Part shown: positions 55,292-64,000 of the stretch, piece after piece | How positions within the stretch are numbered: position 1 is the stretch's first letter | How the letters are laid out: every line of letters starts with the position of its first letter | Source: Gordonia hirsuta DSM 44140 = NBRC 16056 | GTDB lineage: Bacteria; Actinomycetota; Actinomycetes; Mycobacteriales; Mycobacteriaceae | Assembly (NCBI RefSeq): GCF_000333015.1 | Contig: NZ_BANT01000018.1 | Coordinates: 62,001 to 126,000, forward strand | Direction: 5' to 3' | DNA length: 64,000 nucleotides | Notes under the pieces: generated by a model | Database searches by the model: none | Seen by the model: the letters and a program-made list of their open reading frames with translations, nothing else | What the model was told of the DNA's origin: nothing | Position numbers and translations under genes: made by a program

Positions 55292-56560
55292 TCAGCCCCG
55301 CAGGCGGGCGCTCAACTCGGTCAGGACCTCGTCGAGCCCGACCTTGACCTGATCGCCGGTAGCCAGATCCTTGAGCTCGATGGTTCGTTCGGCCAGTTCG
55401 TTCTCCCCGAGCACCAACGCGATCGCGGCGCCGGAACGATCAGCGGCCTTCATCGCCCCCTTGATGCCGCGATCGCCGTACGACAGATCGACGCTGATTC
55501 CGGCCTCCCGCAGACGTCCGGCCAGCGCGACGAGTTCGCCCTTGGCCGCCTCGCCCAGCGGCACCCCGTAGACCTGTACCCGGCCGCGACCGGCCACCGA
55601 GACGCCCTCGGCGGCCAGGGCCAGGACGGTGCGGTCCACGCCGATCCCGAAACCGATACCCGACAGGTCCTGCTTCCCGCCGATCTGACGCATCAGGCCG
55701 TCGTAGCGGCCTCCGCCGCCGATGCCGGACTGCGCACCGAGACCGTCGTGCACGAACTCGAAGGTGGTCTTGGTGTAGTAGTCCAGGCCGCGGACCAGGC
55801 GCGGGTTCAACTCATAGGCCACCCCGAGCCGGTCGAGGTGACGGCGGACCGCGGCGAAGTGGTCGCGGGCCGAGTCGCTGAGATGATCGATCATCAGCGG
55901 TGCACCGGCGGTCATCTCCTTGACCTCGGGGCGCTTGTCGTCGAGCACCCGCAGCGGGTTGATCCGGGCCCGGTCGCGGGTCGGTTCATCCAGGTCCAGG
56001 TTCAGCAGGAACTCTTGCAGCACCTGCCGGTACTGCGGCCGGCAGGTGTCGTCACCCAATGAGGTCAGTTCCAGGCGGTAGCCGGTCAGACCCAAACGGC
56101 GATAGCCCTCATCGGCGACCGCGATCACCTCGGCGTCCAGCGCCGGATCGTCGACGCCGATGGCCTCGACCCCGACCTGCTGCAGCTGACGGTAGCGCCC
56201 GGCCTGGGGGCGTTCGTAGCGGAAGAACGGCCCCGCATAGGAGACCTTGACCGGCAGCTGCCCGCGGTCCAGACCGTGCTGGATCACCGCGCGCATCACA
56301 CCTGCCGTTCCCTCCGGCCGCAGGGTGACGCTGCGGCCACCGCGGTCGGCGAAGGTGTACATCTCTTTGCTGACCACATCGGTGGACTCGCCCACACCGC
56401 GGGCGAACAGGGCCGTGTCTTCGAAGACGGGCAGCTCGATGTGCCCGTAACCGGCCCGGTGGGCGGCCTCGCTCAGCGTCTCACGGACTGCCAGGAAGTC
56501 GGCCGAAGCCGGCGGGTAGTAGTCCGGGATCCCCTTGGGGGCGACGAATTCTGCGCTCAC
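55292..56560 (-). CDS. hisS: histidyl-tRNA synthetase
   Basis: Class II synthetase, 422 aa from GTG 56560, which shares GTGA with the MBL gene; the frame upstream is not coding. It shows '[10 protein letters not shown]', motif 2 '[20 protein letters not shown]', the histidine-specific '[13 protein letters not shown]' and motif 3 '[17 protein letters not shown]'. The C-terminal anticodon domain has '[20 protein letters not shown]'. The order matches M. tuberculosis (hisS-Rv2581c). Confidence 0.96.
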   Translation of the reverse strand: MSAEFVAPKGIPDYYPPASADFLAVRETLSEAAHRAGYGHIELPVFEDTALFARGVGESTDVVSKEMYTFADRGGRSVTLRPEGTAGVMRAVIQHGLDRGQLPVKVSYAGPFFRYERPQAGRYRQLQQVGVEAIGVDDPALDAEVIAVADEGYRRLGLTGYRLELTSLGDDTCRPQYRQVLQEFLLNLDLDEPTRDRARINPLRVLDDKRPEVKEMTAGAPLMIDHLSDSARDHFAAVRRHLDRLGVAYELNPRLVRGLDYYTKTTFEFVHDGLGAQSGIGGGGRYDGLMRQIGGKQDLSGIGFGIGVDRTVLALAAEGVSVAGRGRVQVYGVPLGEAAKGELVALAGRLREAGISVDLSYGDRGIKGAMKAADRSGAAIALVLGENELAERTIELKDLATGDQVKVGLDEVLTELSARLRG

Positions 56561-57258
56561 AGCCCGAATCGTCCCTTCTTCACATCGCCCGGCGCAGCGG
56601 CCAGGAACGGGTTGCCGGCGCGTTCGGCGCCGATGGTGGTCTGCGGGCCGTGTCCGGGCAGAATCAGCGTCTGATCGTCGCGCGGCAGCAGCTTGTCGGC
56701 GATCGAGTCGAGCAGCTGCTGGTGGCTGCCGCCGGGCAGATCGGTACGGCCGATCGAACCGGCGAAGAGCACGTCGCCGGCGAAGCACACCGGAGCGATG
56801 CCCTCCTCGGTCGGTACCTCCAGCGACAGCAGCACACTGCCGGGGGAATGTCCGGGTGCGTGGTCGACCTTCCAGCGGATCCCGGCGACATCGATCTCTT
56901 CGTCATCGCCGAATTCGATCACCTTCTCCGGTTCCCGGAATTTGAGCACACCGATCATCGTCGCCAGCGCCTTGCCCAGACCCTCCCCCGGTTTGGTGAG
57001 CATGCCGCGGTCCTCGGGATGGATGTAGACCGGAATCGAGTATTCATCGGCCAGTTCCTGAGCGTTCCAGGTGTGATCGAGGTGGCCGTGCGTCAGGAAG
57101 ATCGCCACCGGCGTCAGCGACTGTTCGGTCAGCAGGGACCGCACCTGCGGGGCCGCATCCTGGCCGGGATCGATGATGATCGCCTCGCGGGTGTCCTCGT
57201 CGGCGACCAGGTAACAGTTGGTCTGGAACATGCCCGCGGGAAAACCGGTGATGATCAC
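56557..57258 (-). CDS. metallo-beta-lactamase-fold hydrolase, glyoxalase II-like
   Basis: 233 aa. The metal site reads '[16 protein letters not shown]', with further ligands in '[13 protein letters not shown]', '[20 protein letters not shown]' and '[11 protein letters not shown]'. The motif set is that of hydroxyacylglutathione hydrolase-like proteins; as actinobacteria use mycothiol, the natural thioester is probably a mycothiol or other adduct. GTG 57258 has AGGAAGG upstream. It is co-translated with hisS. Confidence 0.9.
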   Translation of the reverse strand: MIITGFPAGMFQTNCYLVADEDTREAIIIDPGQDAAPQVRSLLTEQSLTPVAIFLTHGHLDHTWNAQELADEYSIPVYIHPEDRGMLTKPGEGLGKALATMIGVLKFREPEKVIEFGDDEEIDVAGIRWKVDHAPGHSPGSVLLSLEVPTEEGIAPVCFAGDVLFAGSIGRTDLPGGSHQQLLDSIADKLLPRDDQTLILPGHGPQTTIGAERAGNPFLAAAPGDVKKGRFGL

Positions 57259-57377
57259 GGCTGCCTTCCTGATGGTGTCTCGGAGTGAGTCGACCGACTC
57301 TGTCCGTCAGTATCTCAGGACCGCGCCGGTCCGCGCGCACCGGCGCACCGGTCCCCGGCTGCGGGGGTGCCCTGCGA

Positions 57378-57383
57378 TAGCAT
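57378..57383 (+). promoter_or_regulatory. candidate -10 for the membrane cyclophilin gene
   Basis: TAGCAT (TANNNT form) at 57378-57383 within GCGATAGCATGG, about 60 bases before the GTG at 57443. A conventional leader with AGGAGG (57428-57433) follows, in contrast to the leaderless plus-strand genes in this window. Confidence 0.4.
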
Positions 57384-57442
57384 GGGGCGCCGATGGGCCG
57401 TCACGTCTTCCATGGCGGCAGACCACCAGGAGGATTCCCCGC

Positions 57443-58417
57443 GTGACGAGCAACGAGCAGCGCCGCGAAGCCGCGAAACGCAAGCTGGAACAGCGACTGG
57501 AGGCAGAACACGCGCAGGCTCGCAAACGCCGGATGATGATCTGGTCGGCCGCCGGTGCGGTCGCGATCGCGGTCCTGGCCACCGGTGCCTACTTCGGCTA
57601 CCGGGCGTGGGACGATTCCCGCCGCGTGACCTGCGTCTACAACGAGGCTGCCGATCCGTTCAAGGAACTTCCCGACGAGCTGCCCGATACGGTCCCGGCT
57701 GAACAACGCGGACAGGTTCAGGAATTGCTGGACCACTACCGCAAGGGATCCGACAAGCTGCGCACCGCCCCCAGACCGGACACCCGGCCGTTCAAAGACG
57801 GCACCGTCTCGGTCAGCTTCGACACCAGCATCGGGGCGATCGATGCCACGCTGAACCGGGCCGACGCTCCCTGCAATGTCAACGGGGTGCTGACCCTGGC
57901 CGAGTCCGGCTACTACAACGACGTCCCCTGCAGTTCGATCGCCATCTCCAAGGACGGCGGGGCGATCCTGTGCGGTGACCCGACCACCACCGCCGGCACC
58001 CAGGCCGGCTGGGCCGGCGGCAACCCCGGGTGGGGCATGCCCGATGAGATGCCGACGGAGCTGAAGCCGCACGGTGAACCGAACCCGCTCGATCCGTCCG
58101 AGCAGCTGGTGACCTACCCCAAGGGGACGATCGCGGTCTTCAACGCCAATCAGCCGGAGAATCCGATGATGGGCCAGCCGGGTGCGGACAATACCGGTGC
58201 CGGCACCCTGTACTTCTTCCTCAAGGACACCCCGCTGCTGCCGAACTACGCGGTGATCGGCCACGTCGACCAGAGCGGAATGGCGATCCTGGACAAGATC
58301 GCCGACAACGGTATCGTTCGCGGCCCGGGTGCCAACACCCCCAAGCCAGGCGAGCAGCCCGAGGCCGGTCTGCCCAAGACACCGGTGATCATCAAGGATG
58401 TCGCCGTCAGCGACTGA
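57443..58417 (+). CDS. ppiB: membrane-anchored cyclophilin-type peptidyl-prolyl isomerase
   Basis: 324 aa. A charged cytoplasmic helix (1-30, 'REAAKRKLEQRLEAEHAQAR') precedes a membrane helix at about 32-53; the cyclophilin domain (about 125-322) lies outside. It includes 'TVSVSFDTSIGAIDATLNRA', 'GYYNDVPCSSIAIS', 'GTIAVFNANQPENPMMGQPG' and 'LPNYAVIGHVDQSGMAILDK'. The canonical 'FHR' of active cyclophilins is replaced by 'CSS', so catalysis may be weak or absent. GTG 57443 has AGGAGG with a 9-base spacer. It corresponds to Rv2582 of M. tuberculosis. Confidence 0.9.
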   Translation: MTSNEQRREAAKRKLEQRLEAEHAQARKRRMMIWSAAGAVAIAVLATGAYFGYRAWDDSRRVTCVYNEAADPFKELPDELPDTVPAEQRGQVQELLDHYRKGSDKLRTAPRPDTRPFKDGTVSVSFDTSIGAIDATLNRADAPCNVNGVLTLAESGYYNDVPCSSIAISKDGGAILCGDPTTTAGTQAGWAGGNPGWGMPDEMPTELKPHGEPNPLDPSEQLVTYPKGTIAVFNANQPENPMMGQPGADNTGAGTLYFFLKDTPLLPNYAVIGHVDQSGMAILDKIADNGIVRGPGANTPKPGEQPEAGLPKTPVIIKDVAVSD

Positions 58418-58515
58418 CCACCGCCGGGACCGAGCAGGGCCGGAACCGGGCTCACCGAGGGACCGCTCACGGGCCGAAGCGTTCCCCGCTGCAGTGCCGG
58501 CGAGGTGGCCCGGGC

Positions 58516-60822
58516 TCAGGACGCCGAGGTGACCCGGTAGACGTCGTAGACGCCCTCGACGTTGCGCACCACGTTGAGTACGTGTCCCAGATGTTTCGGA
58601 TCACCCATCTCGAAGGTGAACTTGCTGACAGCGACGCGATCCCGGCCGGTCTGTACGGTGGCCGAGAGGATGTTGACCCGTTCGTCGGCCAGAACCCGGG
58701 TGATGTCGGAGAGCAGCCGGTGCCGGTCCAGTGCCTCGACCTGGATAGCGACCAGGAAGACCGACGACGGACTCGGTGCCCAGTGCACAGCGACGAGCCG
58801 CTCGGACTGTGCGCGCAGGGCAGCCGCATTGGTGCAGTCGTCCCGGTGCACGCTGACCCCGCCGCCGCGGGTGACGAAGCCGAGGATCTCATCGCCCGGT
58901 ACCGGCGTACAGCATTTGGCCAGTTTGACCAGCACGTTGTCGATGTCCTCGACCTGAACCCCACTGTCGGCACTGCCGTGCCGCACGCTCGGTGACAGCG
59001 TGGACGGGGTGGAGCGTTCGGCCAGCTCCTCTTCGGCACTGTCGACCCCGCCGAGCATGGTGACCAGCCGGTGCACCACCCGGCCGGCGGTCAGGTTGTG
59101 TTCGCCGACGGCCGTGTACAGGCCATCGACGTCGTTGTAGCCCAATTCTTTGGCCAGGGTGTTGATCGAGTCGGCCGACAGCAGCCGCTGCAGCGGAAGA
59201 CCTGCCCGGCGGACCTCCTTGATAATCGCGTCTTTGCCGGTGTCCAGCGCCTCTTCGCGGCGTTCTTTGGCGAACCATTGCCGGATCTTGGCCTTGGCCC
59301 GCGGGGAGACGACGAAGCTCTGCCAGTCCTTGCTGGGACCGGCGTTCTCGTCCTTGGCGGTGAAGACCTCCACCACCTCACCGTTCTCCAACGGCCGCTC
59401 CAGGGCCACCAGGCGGCCGTTGACGCGGGCGCCGATGCATCGGTGCCCGACTTCGGTGTGCACGGCGTAGGCGAAATCGACCGGTGTCGAACCGGTCGGC
59501 AGGGTCACCACGTCACCCTTCGGGGTGAACACGAAGATCTCCTTGACCGCCAGGTCGTAACGCAGCGATTCGAGGAACTCTCCGGGATCGGCGGCCTCGC
59601 GCTGCCAGTCCAGCAGCTGGCGCATCCAGGCCATATCGTCGACCTCGGCGACGTCGGTGGCCTTGCGGCCCTTGCCCTTGCGCCCCTCCTTGTAGCGCCA
59701 GTGCGCGGCGATGCCGAACTCGGCGGTACGGTGCATGTCGTGTGTCCGGATCTGCACCTCCAGGGGTTTGCCCTCGGGCCCGATGACGGTGGTGTGCAGC
59801 GACTGGTAGACCCCGTAACTGGGCTGGGCGATGTAGTCCTTGAATCGGCCGGCCATCGGATGCCACAGCGAGTGCACCACTCCCACCGCCGCGTAGCAGT
59901 CGCGGACCTCGTCACAGAGGATACGCATGCCCACCAGATCGTGGATGTCGTCGAAGTCCCGGCCCTTGACGATCATCTTCTGATAGATCGACCAGTAGTG
60001 CTTCGGACGGCCTTCCACGGTCGCGCTGATCCGGGAGCCGGCCAGTGCATTGTTCAGGTCGGTTCGGACCCGGGCCAGATAGGTGTCGCGGCTGGGCGCG
60101 CGGTCAGCGACCAGCCGGACGATCTCCTCGTACCGTTTCGGGTGCAGGATCGCAAAGGCCAGATCCTCCAGTTCCCACTTGACGGTGGCCATACCGAGCC
60201 GATGCGCCAGCGGAGCGATCACTTCCAGCGTCTCGCGCGCCTTGCGGGCCTGCTTTTCCGGCGGCAGAAAACGCATGGTGCGCATGTTGTGCAGTCGGTC
60301 GGCGACCTTGATCACCAGTACCCGTGGATCTCGGGCCATGGCGATGATCATCTTGCGGATGGTCTCGCCTTCGGCGGCACTGCCCAGGGCCACCTTGTCC
60401 AGCTTCGTGACCCCGTCGACCAGATGCGCCACCTCGGGACCGAAGTCGCTGGACAGCTGCTCCAGCGCGTAGCCGGTGTCTTCCACGGTGTCGTGCAACA
60501 GCGCCGCAACCAGGGTGATGGTGTCCATGCCCAGGTCCGCCAGGATGGTGGCCACGGCCAGCGGGTGGGTGATGTACGGATCGCCGGACTTACGGAACTG
60601 CCCCTCGTGATGGGTGGCGGCCACATCGTAAGCGCGCTGGAGAACGGCGACATCGGCCTTCGGGTAGACCTCCCGATGCAGTGCGGCCAGTGGTTCCAGG
60701 ACCGGGTCGATGGCCCCGCGCGGGGCCGCGGTCATCCGGCGGGCCAGTCGGGCGCGCACCCGCCGCGAGCTCAGCGGCGTACCACCGTCGTCGGGCCGTC
60801 GTCCGGTGTCCGCTTCGCTCAT
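58516..60822 (-). CDS. relA: bifunctional (p)ppGpp synthetase/hydrolase Rel
   Basis: Makes and degrades the alarmone (p)ppGpp in the stringent response. 768 aa. The hydrolase HD motif is at His110-Asp111 ('[12 protein letters not shown]') with '[20 protein letters not shown]'; the synthetase has '[20 protein letters not shown]' and '[17 protein letters not shown]'; then TGS ('[20 protein letters not shown]'), zinc-finger-like '[20 protein letters not shown]' and C-terminal ACT domains. Both activities should be intact. In the operon secF-lipoprotein-apt-rel it comes last, 43 bases after apt. Confidence 0.97.
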   Translation of the reverse strand: MSEADTGRRPDDGGTPLSSRRVRARLARRMTAAPRGAIDPVLEPLAALHREVYPKADVAVLQRAYDVAATHHEGQFRKSGDPYITHPLAVATILADLGMDTITLVAALLHDTVEDTGYALEQLSSDFGPEVAHLVDGVTKLDKVALGSAAEGETIRKMIIAMARDPRVLVIKVADRLHNMRTMRFLPPEKQARKARETLEVIAPLAHRLGMATVKWELEDLAFAILHPKRYEEIVRLVADRAPSRDTYLARVRTDLNNALAGSRISATVEGRPKHYWSIYQKMIVKGRDFDDIHDLVGMRILCDEVRDCYAAVGVVHSLWHPMAGRFKDYIAQPSYGVYQSLHTTVIGPEGKPLEVQIRTHDMHRTAEFGIAAHWRYKEGRKGKGRKATDVAEVDDMAWMRQLLDWQREAADPGEFLESLRYDLAVKEIFVFTPKGDVVTLPTGSTPVDFAYAVHTEVGHRCIGARVNGRLVALERPLENGEVVEVFTAKDENAGPSKDWQSFVVSPRAKAKIRQWFAKERREEALDTGKDAIIKEVRRAGLPLQRLLSADSINTLAKELGYNDVDGLYTAVGEHNLTAGRVVHRLVTMLGGVDSAEEELAERSTPSTLSPSVRHGSADSGVQVEDIDNVLVKLAKCCTPVPGDEILGFVTRGGGVSVHRDDCTNAAALRAQSERLVAVHWAPSPSSVFLVAIQVEALDRHRLLSDITRVLADERVNILSATVQTGRDRVAVSKFTFEMGDPKHLGHVLNVVRNVEGVYDVYRVTSAS

Positions 60823-60865
60823 GCCCGCAGTTTAGCCGCAGGGCCACCGGAAAATCGGTCGGCTC

Positions 60866-61426
60866 TCACCCGTCGCAGAGGTTGTGGACCGGAACAGCGA
60901 TGCCCAGCCCGCCGGCCAGCGCGGCACGTCCGCCGAGCCCGGCCAATTCCATGATCACGGCCAGCCCCTGCACGTGTGCGCCGGCCTCAGTGAACAGACG
61001 GGCGGCCGCGGCAAGGGTCCCGCCGGTGGCCAGCACATCGTCGACGATCGCGACCTGCGTCCCGGCCAGTGCCAGTCCGGTCGCCGGCACCTCCAGGCGC
61101 GCGCTGCCGTATTCGAGTTCATAGTCCACACCGATCACCGGCGGCGGTAGCTTCCCGCCCTTGCGCACCGCGATCACCCCGATGTTCAGCTCACGGGCGA
61201 TCGCCCCACCCAGCAGGAAACCGCGCGCATCGATGCCGGCGATGTAGTCGGCGCCGGCGCAATAGTGCGCCATCGCCGACACCACTGCCGCCAGGCCTTC
61301 CGGATCTGCCAGGACCGGGGTCAGGTCTTTGAAGGCGATTCCCGGCGAGGGAAAGTCGTCGACCAGTCGCACATGGGTGTCGATGGCCGCCCGGGCCCGT
61401 GCCAGCGGGGCATCGACGGCGGTCAC
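60866..61426 (-). CDS. apt: adenine phosphoribosyltransferase
   Basis: Salvages adenine to AMP with PRPP. 186 aa from GTG 61426, sharing GTGA with the lipoprotein stop; an ATG four codons upstream (61438) is an alternative. 'FPSPGIAFKDLTPVLADP', 'YIAGIDARGFLLGGAIA', 'VRKGGKLPPPVIGVDYELEY' and the PRPP motif 'VAIVDDVLATGGTLAAA' are all present. Its position before rel matches M. tuberculosis, and both genes touch the purine nucleotide pool. Confidence 0.95.
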   Translation of the reverse strand: MTAVDAPLARARAAIDTHVRLVDDFPSPGIAFKDLTPVLADPEGLAAVVSAMAHYCAGADYIAGIDARGFLLGGAIARELNIGVIAVRKGGKLPPPVIGVDYELEYGSARLEVPATGLALAGTQVAIVDDVLATGGTLAAAARLFTEAGAHVQGLAVIMELAGLGGRAALAGGLGIAVPVHNLCDG

Positions 61427-63135
61427 TTGCGGGTCCATCGGTCCATGTTCCATCCGGTGCCGGTCTGTGCGAGGCCGGGCACCACCTGACCGGCTCCCCC
61501 GGTGTTTTCGCGGGCCCGCACTGTCCCGTACAGCGGGATCGACGCCAGGGCGTCCCACGCAGCAGTCTCGGCGGTCCGTGCCAGCGGCAGTCGGGCACTG
61601 TCACTGCGGGTGAGGGACAGATCGTTGATCGCTCCGGAGGCCTGCGGATTGCGGAAGTTCGACAGGTTCAGGGGGTCGCCGCCGAACAACTGGAAGGCAT
61701 CGGGAAAGCCCGAAGCGGTACCGGCTGCAGCGCTGCCGGTGGGGCCATTGGTCAACAGCATATCCACCTCGCGACCCAAAGCCCCCGGCGTCAGCCCCGG
61801 TGCCCCTGCATCGATCACCGTGATGCCGGCGGCAGCGCATGAGGCGGCGATCGCGGCGGTAACGGCCTTACCGGTCGGGTCGGGGGCCACGTAGCCCAGA
61901 CGCACCGTGACCGGGCGCGGGCGGCCGTCCTCTGCGCCCGGGCGCTGTGCCAGGATATTGCGGGCGAGTTTGACGTCGGCGCGCGGATAGCGACGGGCGT
62001 ACTGGGAGTTGAGTGCACTGCCGAGGGGATCGCCGGGAGCGATGGTTCGCAGCGACCAGACCAGACCGTTGGCGCCGAACCGGCGGGCCAGCTCATCGCG
62101 GGGCACGCACGCGGCGAATGCGCGACGCACTGCCGGCTCGCTCATCACTCCCCGAGCGGCCGGTACCAACTGAGTGACCGATAGCGGACGGGGATCCTTG
62201 GCGGAGGTCCGGTTCTCCGATCCCTCGGCCCCGGCGGCCGCACGGCCCATCACCCGATCTGCCAGCGCCAGGTCCGCCGTGTCGAGGACCTCGATCCTGC
62301 TGTCGGCGACGGCCCGGTCGGACTCGGTGCCGCGAGGCCACACCACCACCTTCCGAGTCGCGGGAGCATCGCCCCACCACGTCTCGTTGGCGACCAGCGT
62401 CAACCCGTCCTCGGCGGTGAACGACTCGAGCCGGTACGGACCGGCCGAGGGGAAGTCCGCGGCGTCGATCTGCCGGCCGGGCTCCAGCTGGAAGCCGGTG
62501 TTCCAGGCTTCGGCAATCTTCGCGATCGCCCGCTGGTCCCCTGAGTTGAGGGCACCGACCACGTCGGTGACCCCCGAACGGCGTCCGACCACGTGGGCCG
62601 GCAGCAGCGCGCCCACCCCGAACAGGCTCTGCCACTGGACATAGTCCCGCCCCCGGGCGAATACGACGGTGGCGCTCTTGGCCCCGGCAGTGCAGTCGAC
62701 CTTGCTGATGTCCCGGTAGCCGGCCGTGGTGGCCGGAGCGAAGCCGCGAACCTTCCCACCCATCGCCGCGGCGGCCAGCGCCAGATCGTCACACACCATC
62801 GGGGCGCCGTCGGAGTAGACGGCCTTCTCGTCGAAGGTGTATTCCAGGGTGAGCGTCGAGCCTTCCTGCACGGTGACCGTGCCGATGTCCCGGTCGGCGA
62901 CCACCTGCCCGTCCGGACCGAGGTAGCTGAACCCGGGCAGTACCCGGGCCAGCGCCATGATGGCACCCGAGGAGTAACCCTCGACGGTGTTGACGTTGTA
63001 ATCGGGCACGCCGGCGTCGACCAGATAGTCGATCTGATCGCGATCGCTGCCGCCGCAGGCGACGGTGAGGGTGCCCACCAGGGTGGCGGCCAGCCCGACG
63101 ACGACTCCGCGGATCACGCGCCGGCGCCCGGTCAT
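61423..63135 (-). CDS. family 5 solute-binding lipoprotein (Rv2585c-like)
   Basis: 570 aa exported lipoprotein. A basic N-terminus 'MTGRRRVIRG' and hydrophobic stretch lead to the lipobox 'LTVAC' with Cys27. The mature part resembles the DppA/OppA family ('TLTLEYTFDEKAVYSDGAPM', 'SAGPYRLESFTAEDGLTLVA', 'ALNSQYARRYPRADVKLARN'). No ABC permease genes adjoin it, so it may not work as a classical transport receptor. The ATG 63135 overlaps the secF stop as ATGA and the stop overlaps apt as GTGA. Confidence 0.9.
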   Translation of the reverse strand: MTGRRRVIRGVVVGLAATLVGTLTVACGGSDRDQIDYLVDAGVPDYNVNTVEGYSSGAIMALARVLPGFSYLGPDGQVVADRDIGTVTVQEGSTLTLEYTFDEKAVYSDGAPMVCDDLALAAAAMGGKVRGFAPATTAGYRDISKVDCTAGAKSATVVFARGRDYVQWQSLFGVGALLPAHVVGRRSGVTDVVGALNSGDQRAIAKIAEAWNTGFQLEPGRQIDAADFPSAGPYRLESFTAEDGLTLVANETWWGDAPATRKVVVWPRGTESDRAVADSRIEVLDTADLALADRVMGRAAAGAEGSENRTSAKDPRPLSVTQLVPAARGVMSEPAVRRAFAACVPRDELARRFGANGLVWSLRTIAPGDPLGSALNSQYARRYPRADVKLARNILAQRPGAEDGRPRPVTVRLGYVAPDPTGKAVTAAIAASCAAAGITVIDAGAPGLTPGALGREVDMLLTNGPTGSAAAGTASGFPDAFQLFGGDPLNLSNFRNPQASGAINDLSLTRSDSARLPLARTAETAAWDALASIPLYGTVRARENTGGAGQVVPGLAQTGTGWNMDRWTRK

Positions 63136-64000
63136 GCCTGCTGTGCCTCGAGCCGGGCGCGCCGGGCCAGCACCTTGCGGGTGTGCTCGGCGATGGCGGG
63201 TTTGCGTTCCTTCAGGCTGACCAGCAGCGGTGCGGCCAGGTAGATCGACGAGAAGGTACCCACCATGACGCCGACCAGCTGCACCAGTGCCAGGTCCTTG
63301 AGGGTGCCCACCCCGAGCATCCAGACGGCCACCACCATCAGTGCGATGATCGGCAGCACCGAGAACACCGTCGTGTTGATCGAGCGCATGAACGTCTGGT
63401 TCACCGCCAGGTTCGTCTGTTCGGCATAGGTACGACGGCGGGTCGCAAACACCCCGCGGGTGTTCTCTTCGACCTTGTCGAACACCACCACGGTGTCGTA
63501 GACGGAGAAGCCCAGGATGGTCAGCAGGCCGATCACCATCGCCGGTGTCACCTCGAAGCCGACCAGTGAATAGATGCCGGCGGTCACGATGAGGTCGAAG
63601 AACAAAGAGGCCATCGAGGCGATCGACATCTCCCGGTCGAACCGCAGGGCGATGTAGACGAACACCACCACCAGGAAGACCACCAAGGCGATCAGCATCT
63701 TCCTGGTGATCTCCGCACCCCAGGTGCTACTGACGTCCGAGCTGCTGACGTCACCGCTGGTGATAGCCGGGGCGAACGCGGTCGCCAGCGCCTCGGAGAC
63801 CGTCGTCGTCTGTGCCTGATCCAGGTGATCGAGCCGGACCTGGATGGTCGAGGCCGCACCGCTGCCGGCGGTCTGCACCATGTGCGGGGCGAAGCCGAGC
63901 GAATCCTGCACCACCTCTTCGACCGAGGCGCTGGTCAGCGGCGGCTTGTTCGGCAGGGACAACTGGGTGCCGCCTTCGAAGTCGATGCCGAAGGTGAAGC
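63132..64000 (-). CDS. secF: protein translocase subunit SecF, 5' end outside window
   Basis: RND-type membrane protein that, with SecD, uses proton motive force to help pull exported proteins across. About 289 residues are visible; the N-terminus lies beyond 64000. The first visible residues 'FTFGIDFEGGTQLSLPNK' belong to the external loop after the first helix. Then come 'KMLIALVVFLVVVFVYIALR' and 'VTPAMVIGLLTILGFSVYDT', 'VVVFDKVEENTRGV' and the C-terminal pair of helices. SecD is expected immediately upstream. It ends in ATGA overlap with the lipoprotein. Confidence 0.95.
   Translation of the reverse strand, partial: FTFGIDFEGGTQLSLPNKPPLTSASVEEVVQDSLGFAPHMVQTAGSGAASTIQVRLDHLDQAQTTTVSEALATAFAPAITSGDVSSSDVSSTWGAEITRKMLIALVVFLVVVFVYIALRFDREMSIASMASLFFDLIVTAGIYSLVGFEVTPAMVIGLLTILGFSVYDTVVVFDKVEENTRGVFATRRRTYAEQTNLAVNQTFMRSINTTVFSVLPIIALMVVAVWMLGVGTLKDLALVQLVGVMVGTFSSIYLAAPLLVSLKERKPAIAEHTRKVLARRARLEAQQA

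Noticed and set aside
58418-58515. Terminator between convergent ppiB and relA
   Set aside because: Only an imperfect GC-rich fold around 58432-58453 (GAGC...GCTC) is visible, too weak to call.

Overview
The window comes from the chromosome of a high-GC actinobacterium of the order Mycobacteriales. A Gordonia- or Williamsia-like genus is my best guess; the exact genus is an inference. The grounds are the very high GC, many GTG starts, an mIHF-type integration host factor, a PriA without helicase motifs, and a gene order closely matching Mycobacterium tuberculosis (Rv1379-Rv1440 joined to Rv2533c-Rv2586c). Almost every gene is on the minus strand and housekeeping. I see no tRNA, rRNA, IS element, prophage or CRISPR array.

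Layout by plus coordinate (transcription mostly runs right to left). 1-2478: osmoprotectant ABC transporter (permease, CBS-type ATPase, second permease; one permease cut by the edge). 2759-6130: gap-pgk-tpiA, then secG behind a hairpin. 6239-11240: whiA, yvcK, rapZ, uvrC. 11301-14194: ribE-ribBA-ribH plus a PH-domain membrane protein, behind an FMN riboswitch at about 14254-14430. 14582-14836 (plus): small LapA-like membrane protein. 14933-20097: ribD, rpe, an unknown zinc-ribbon protein, rsmB, fmt. 20099-26145: priA, metK, coaBC, rpoZ, gmk, mihF. 26369-27451 (plus): PhaC-like serine hydrolase inserted between mihF and pyrF. 27543-36551: pyrR-pyrB-pyrC-(membrane protein)-carA-carB-pyrF, a complete UMP pathway except pyrD and pyrE, led by a candidate PyrR-binding hairpin. 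36611-38788: nusB, efp, pepQ. 38831-40368 (plus): four-TM protein and a secreted protein. 40547-46653: an aroK-aroB open fusion, aroC, a short prepilin peptidase, aroE, mltG. 46646-54199: ruvX, alaS, rarA, an APH-fold phosphotransferase, aspS. 54386-55270 (plus): YpfJ-type zinc protease. 55292-57258: hisS and an MBL hydrolase. 57443-58417 (plus): membrane-anchored cyclophilin. 58516-64000: rel, apt, a solute-binding lipoprotein and secF (5' end outside).

The genes form long translationally coupled trains. I count about twenty junctions where stop and start codons share 1 or 4 bases (ATGA, GTGA, TGATG, TAGTG), so adjacent products are probably made in fixed ratios. Plus-strand genes are mostly single, bounded by strong bidirectional hairpins, and several look leaderless. 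They sit where M. tuberculosis carries different genes, so they mark local insertion or replacement sites.

The points most worth a second look are: the missing stop codon between aroK and aroB with a perfect internal Shine-Dalgarno; the PyrR-loop-like hairpin abutting the pyrR ribosome site; the replacement of lprG-P55, PE15-PPE20 and aroQ by unrelated plus-strand genes; two unknown membrane proteins locked by overlapping codons into the riboflavin and pyrimidine operons; and an unrecognised zinc-ribbon protein coupled to rsmB. I did not find a clearly new multi-gene system.
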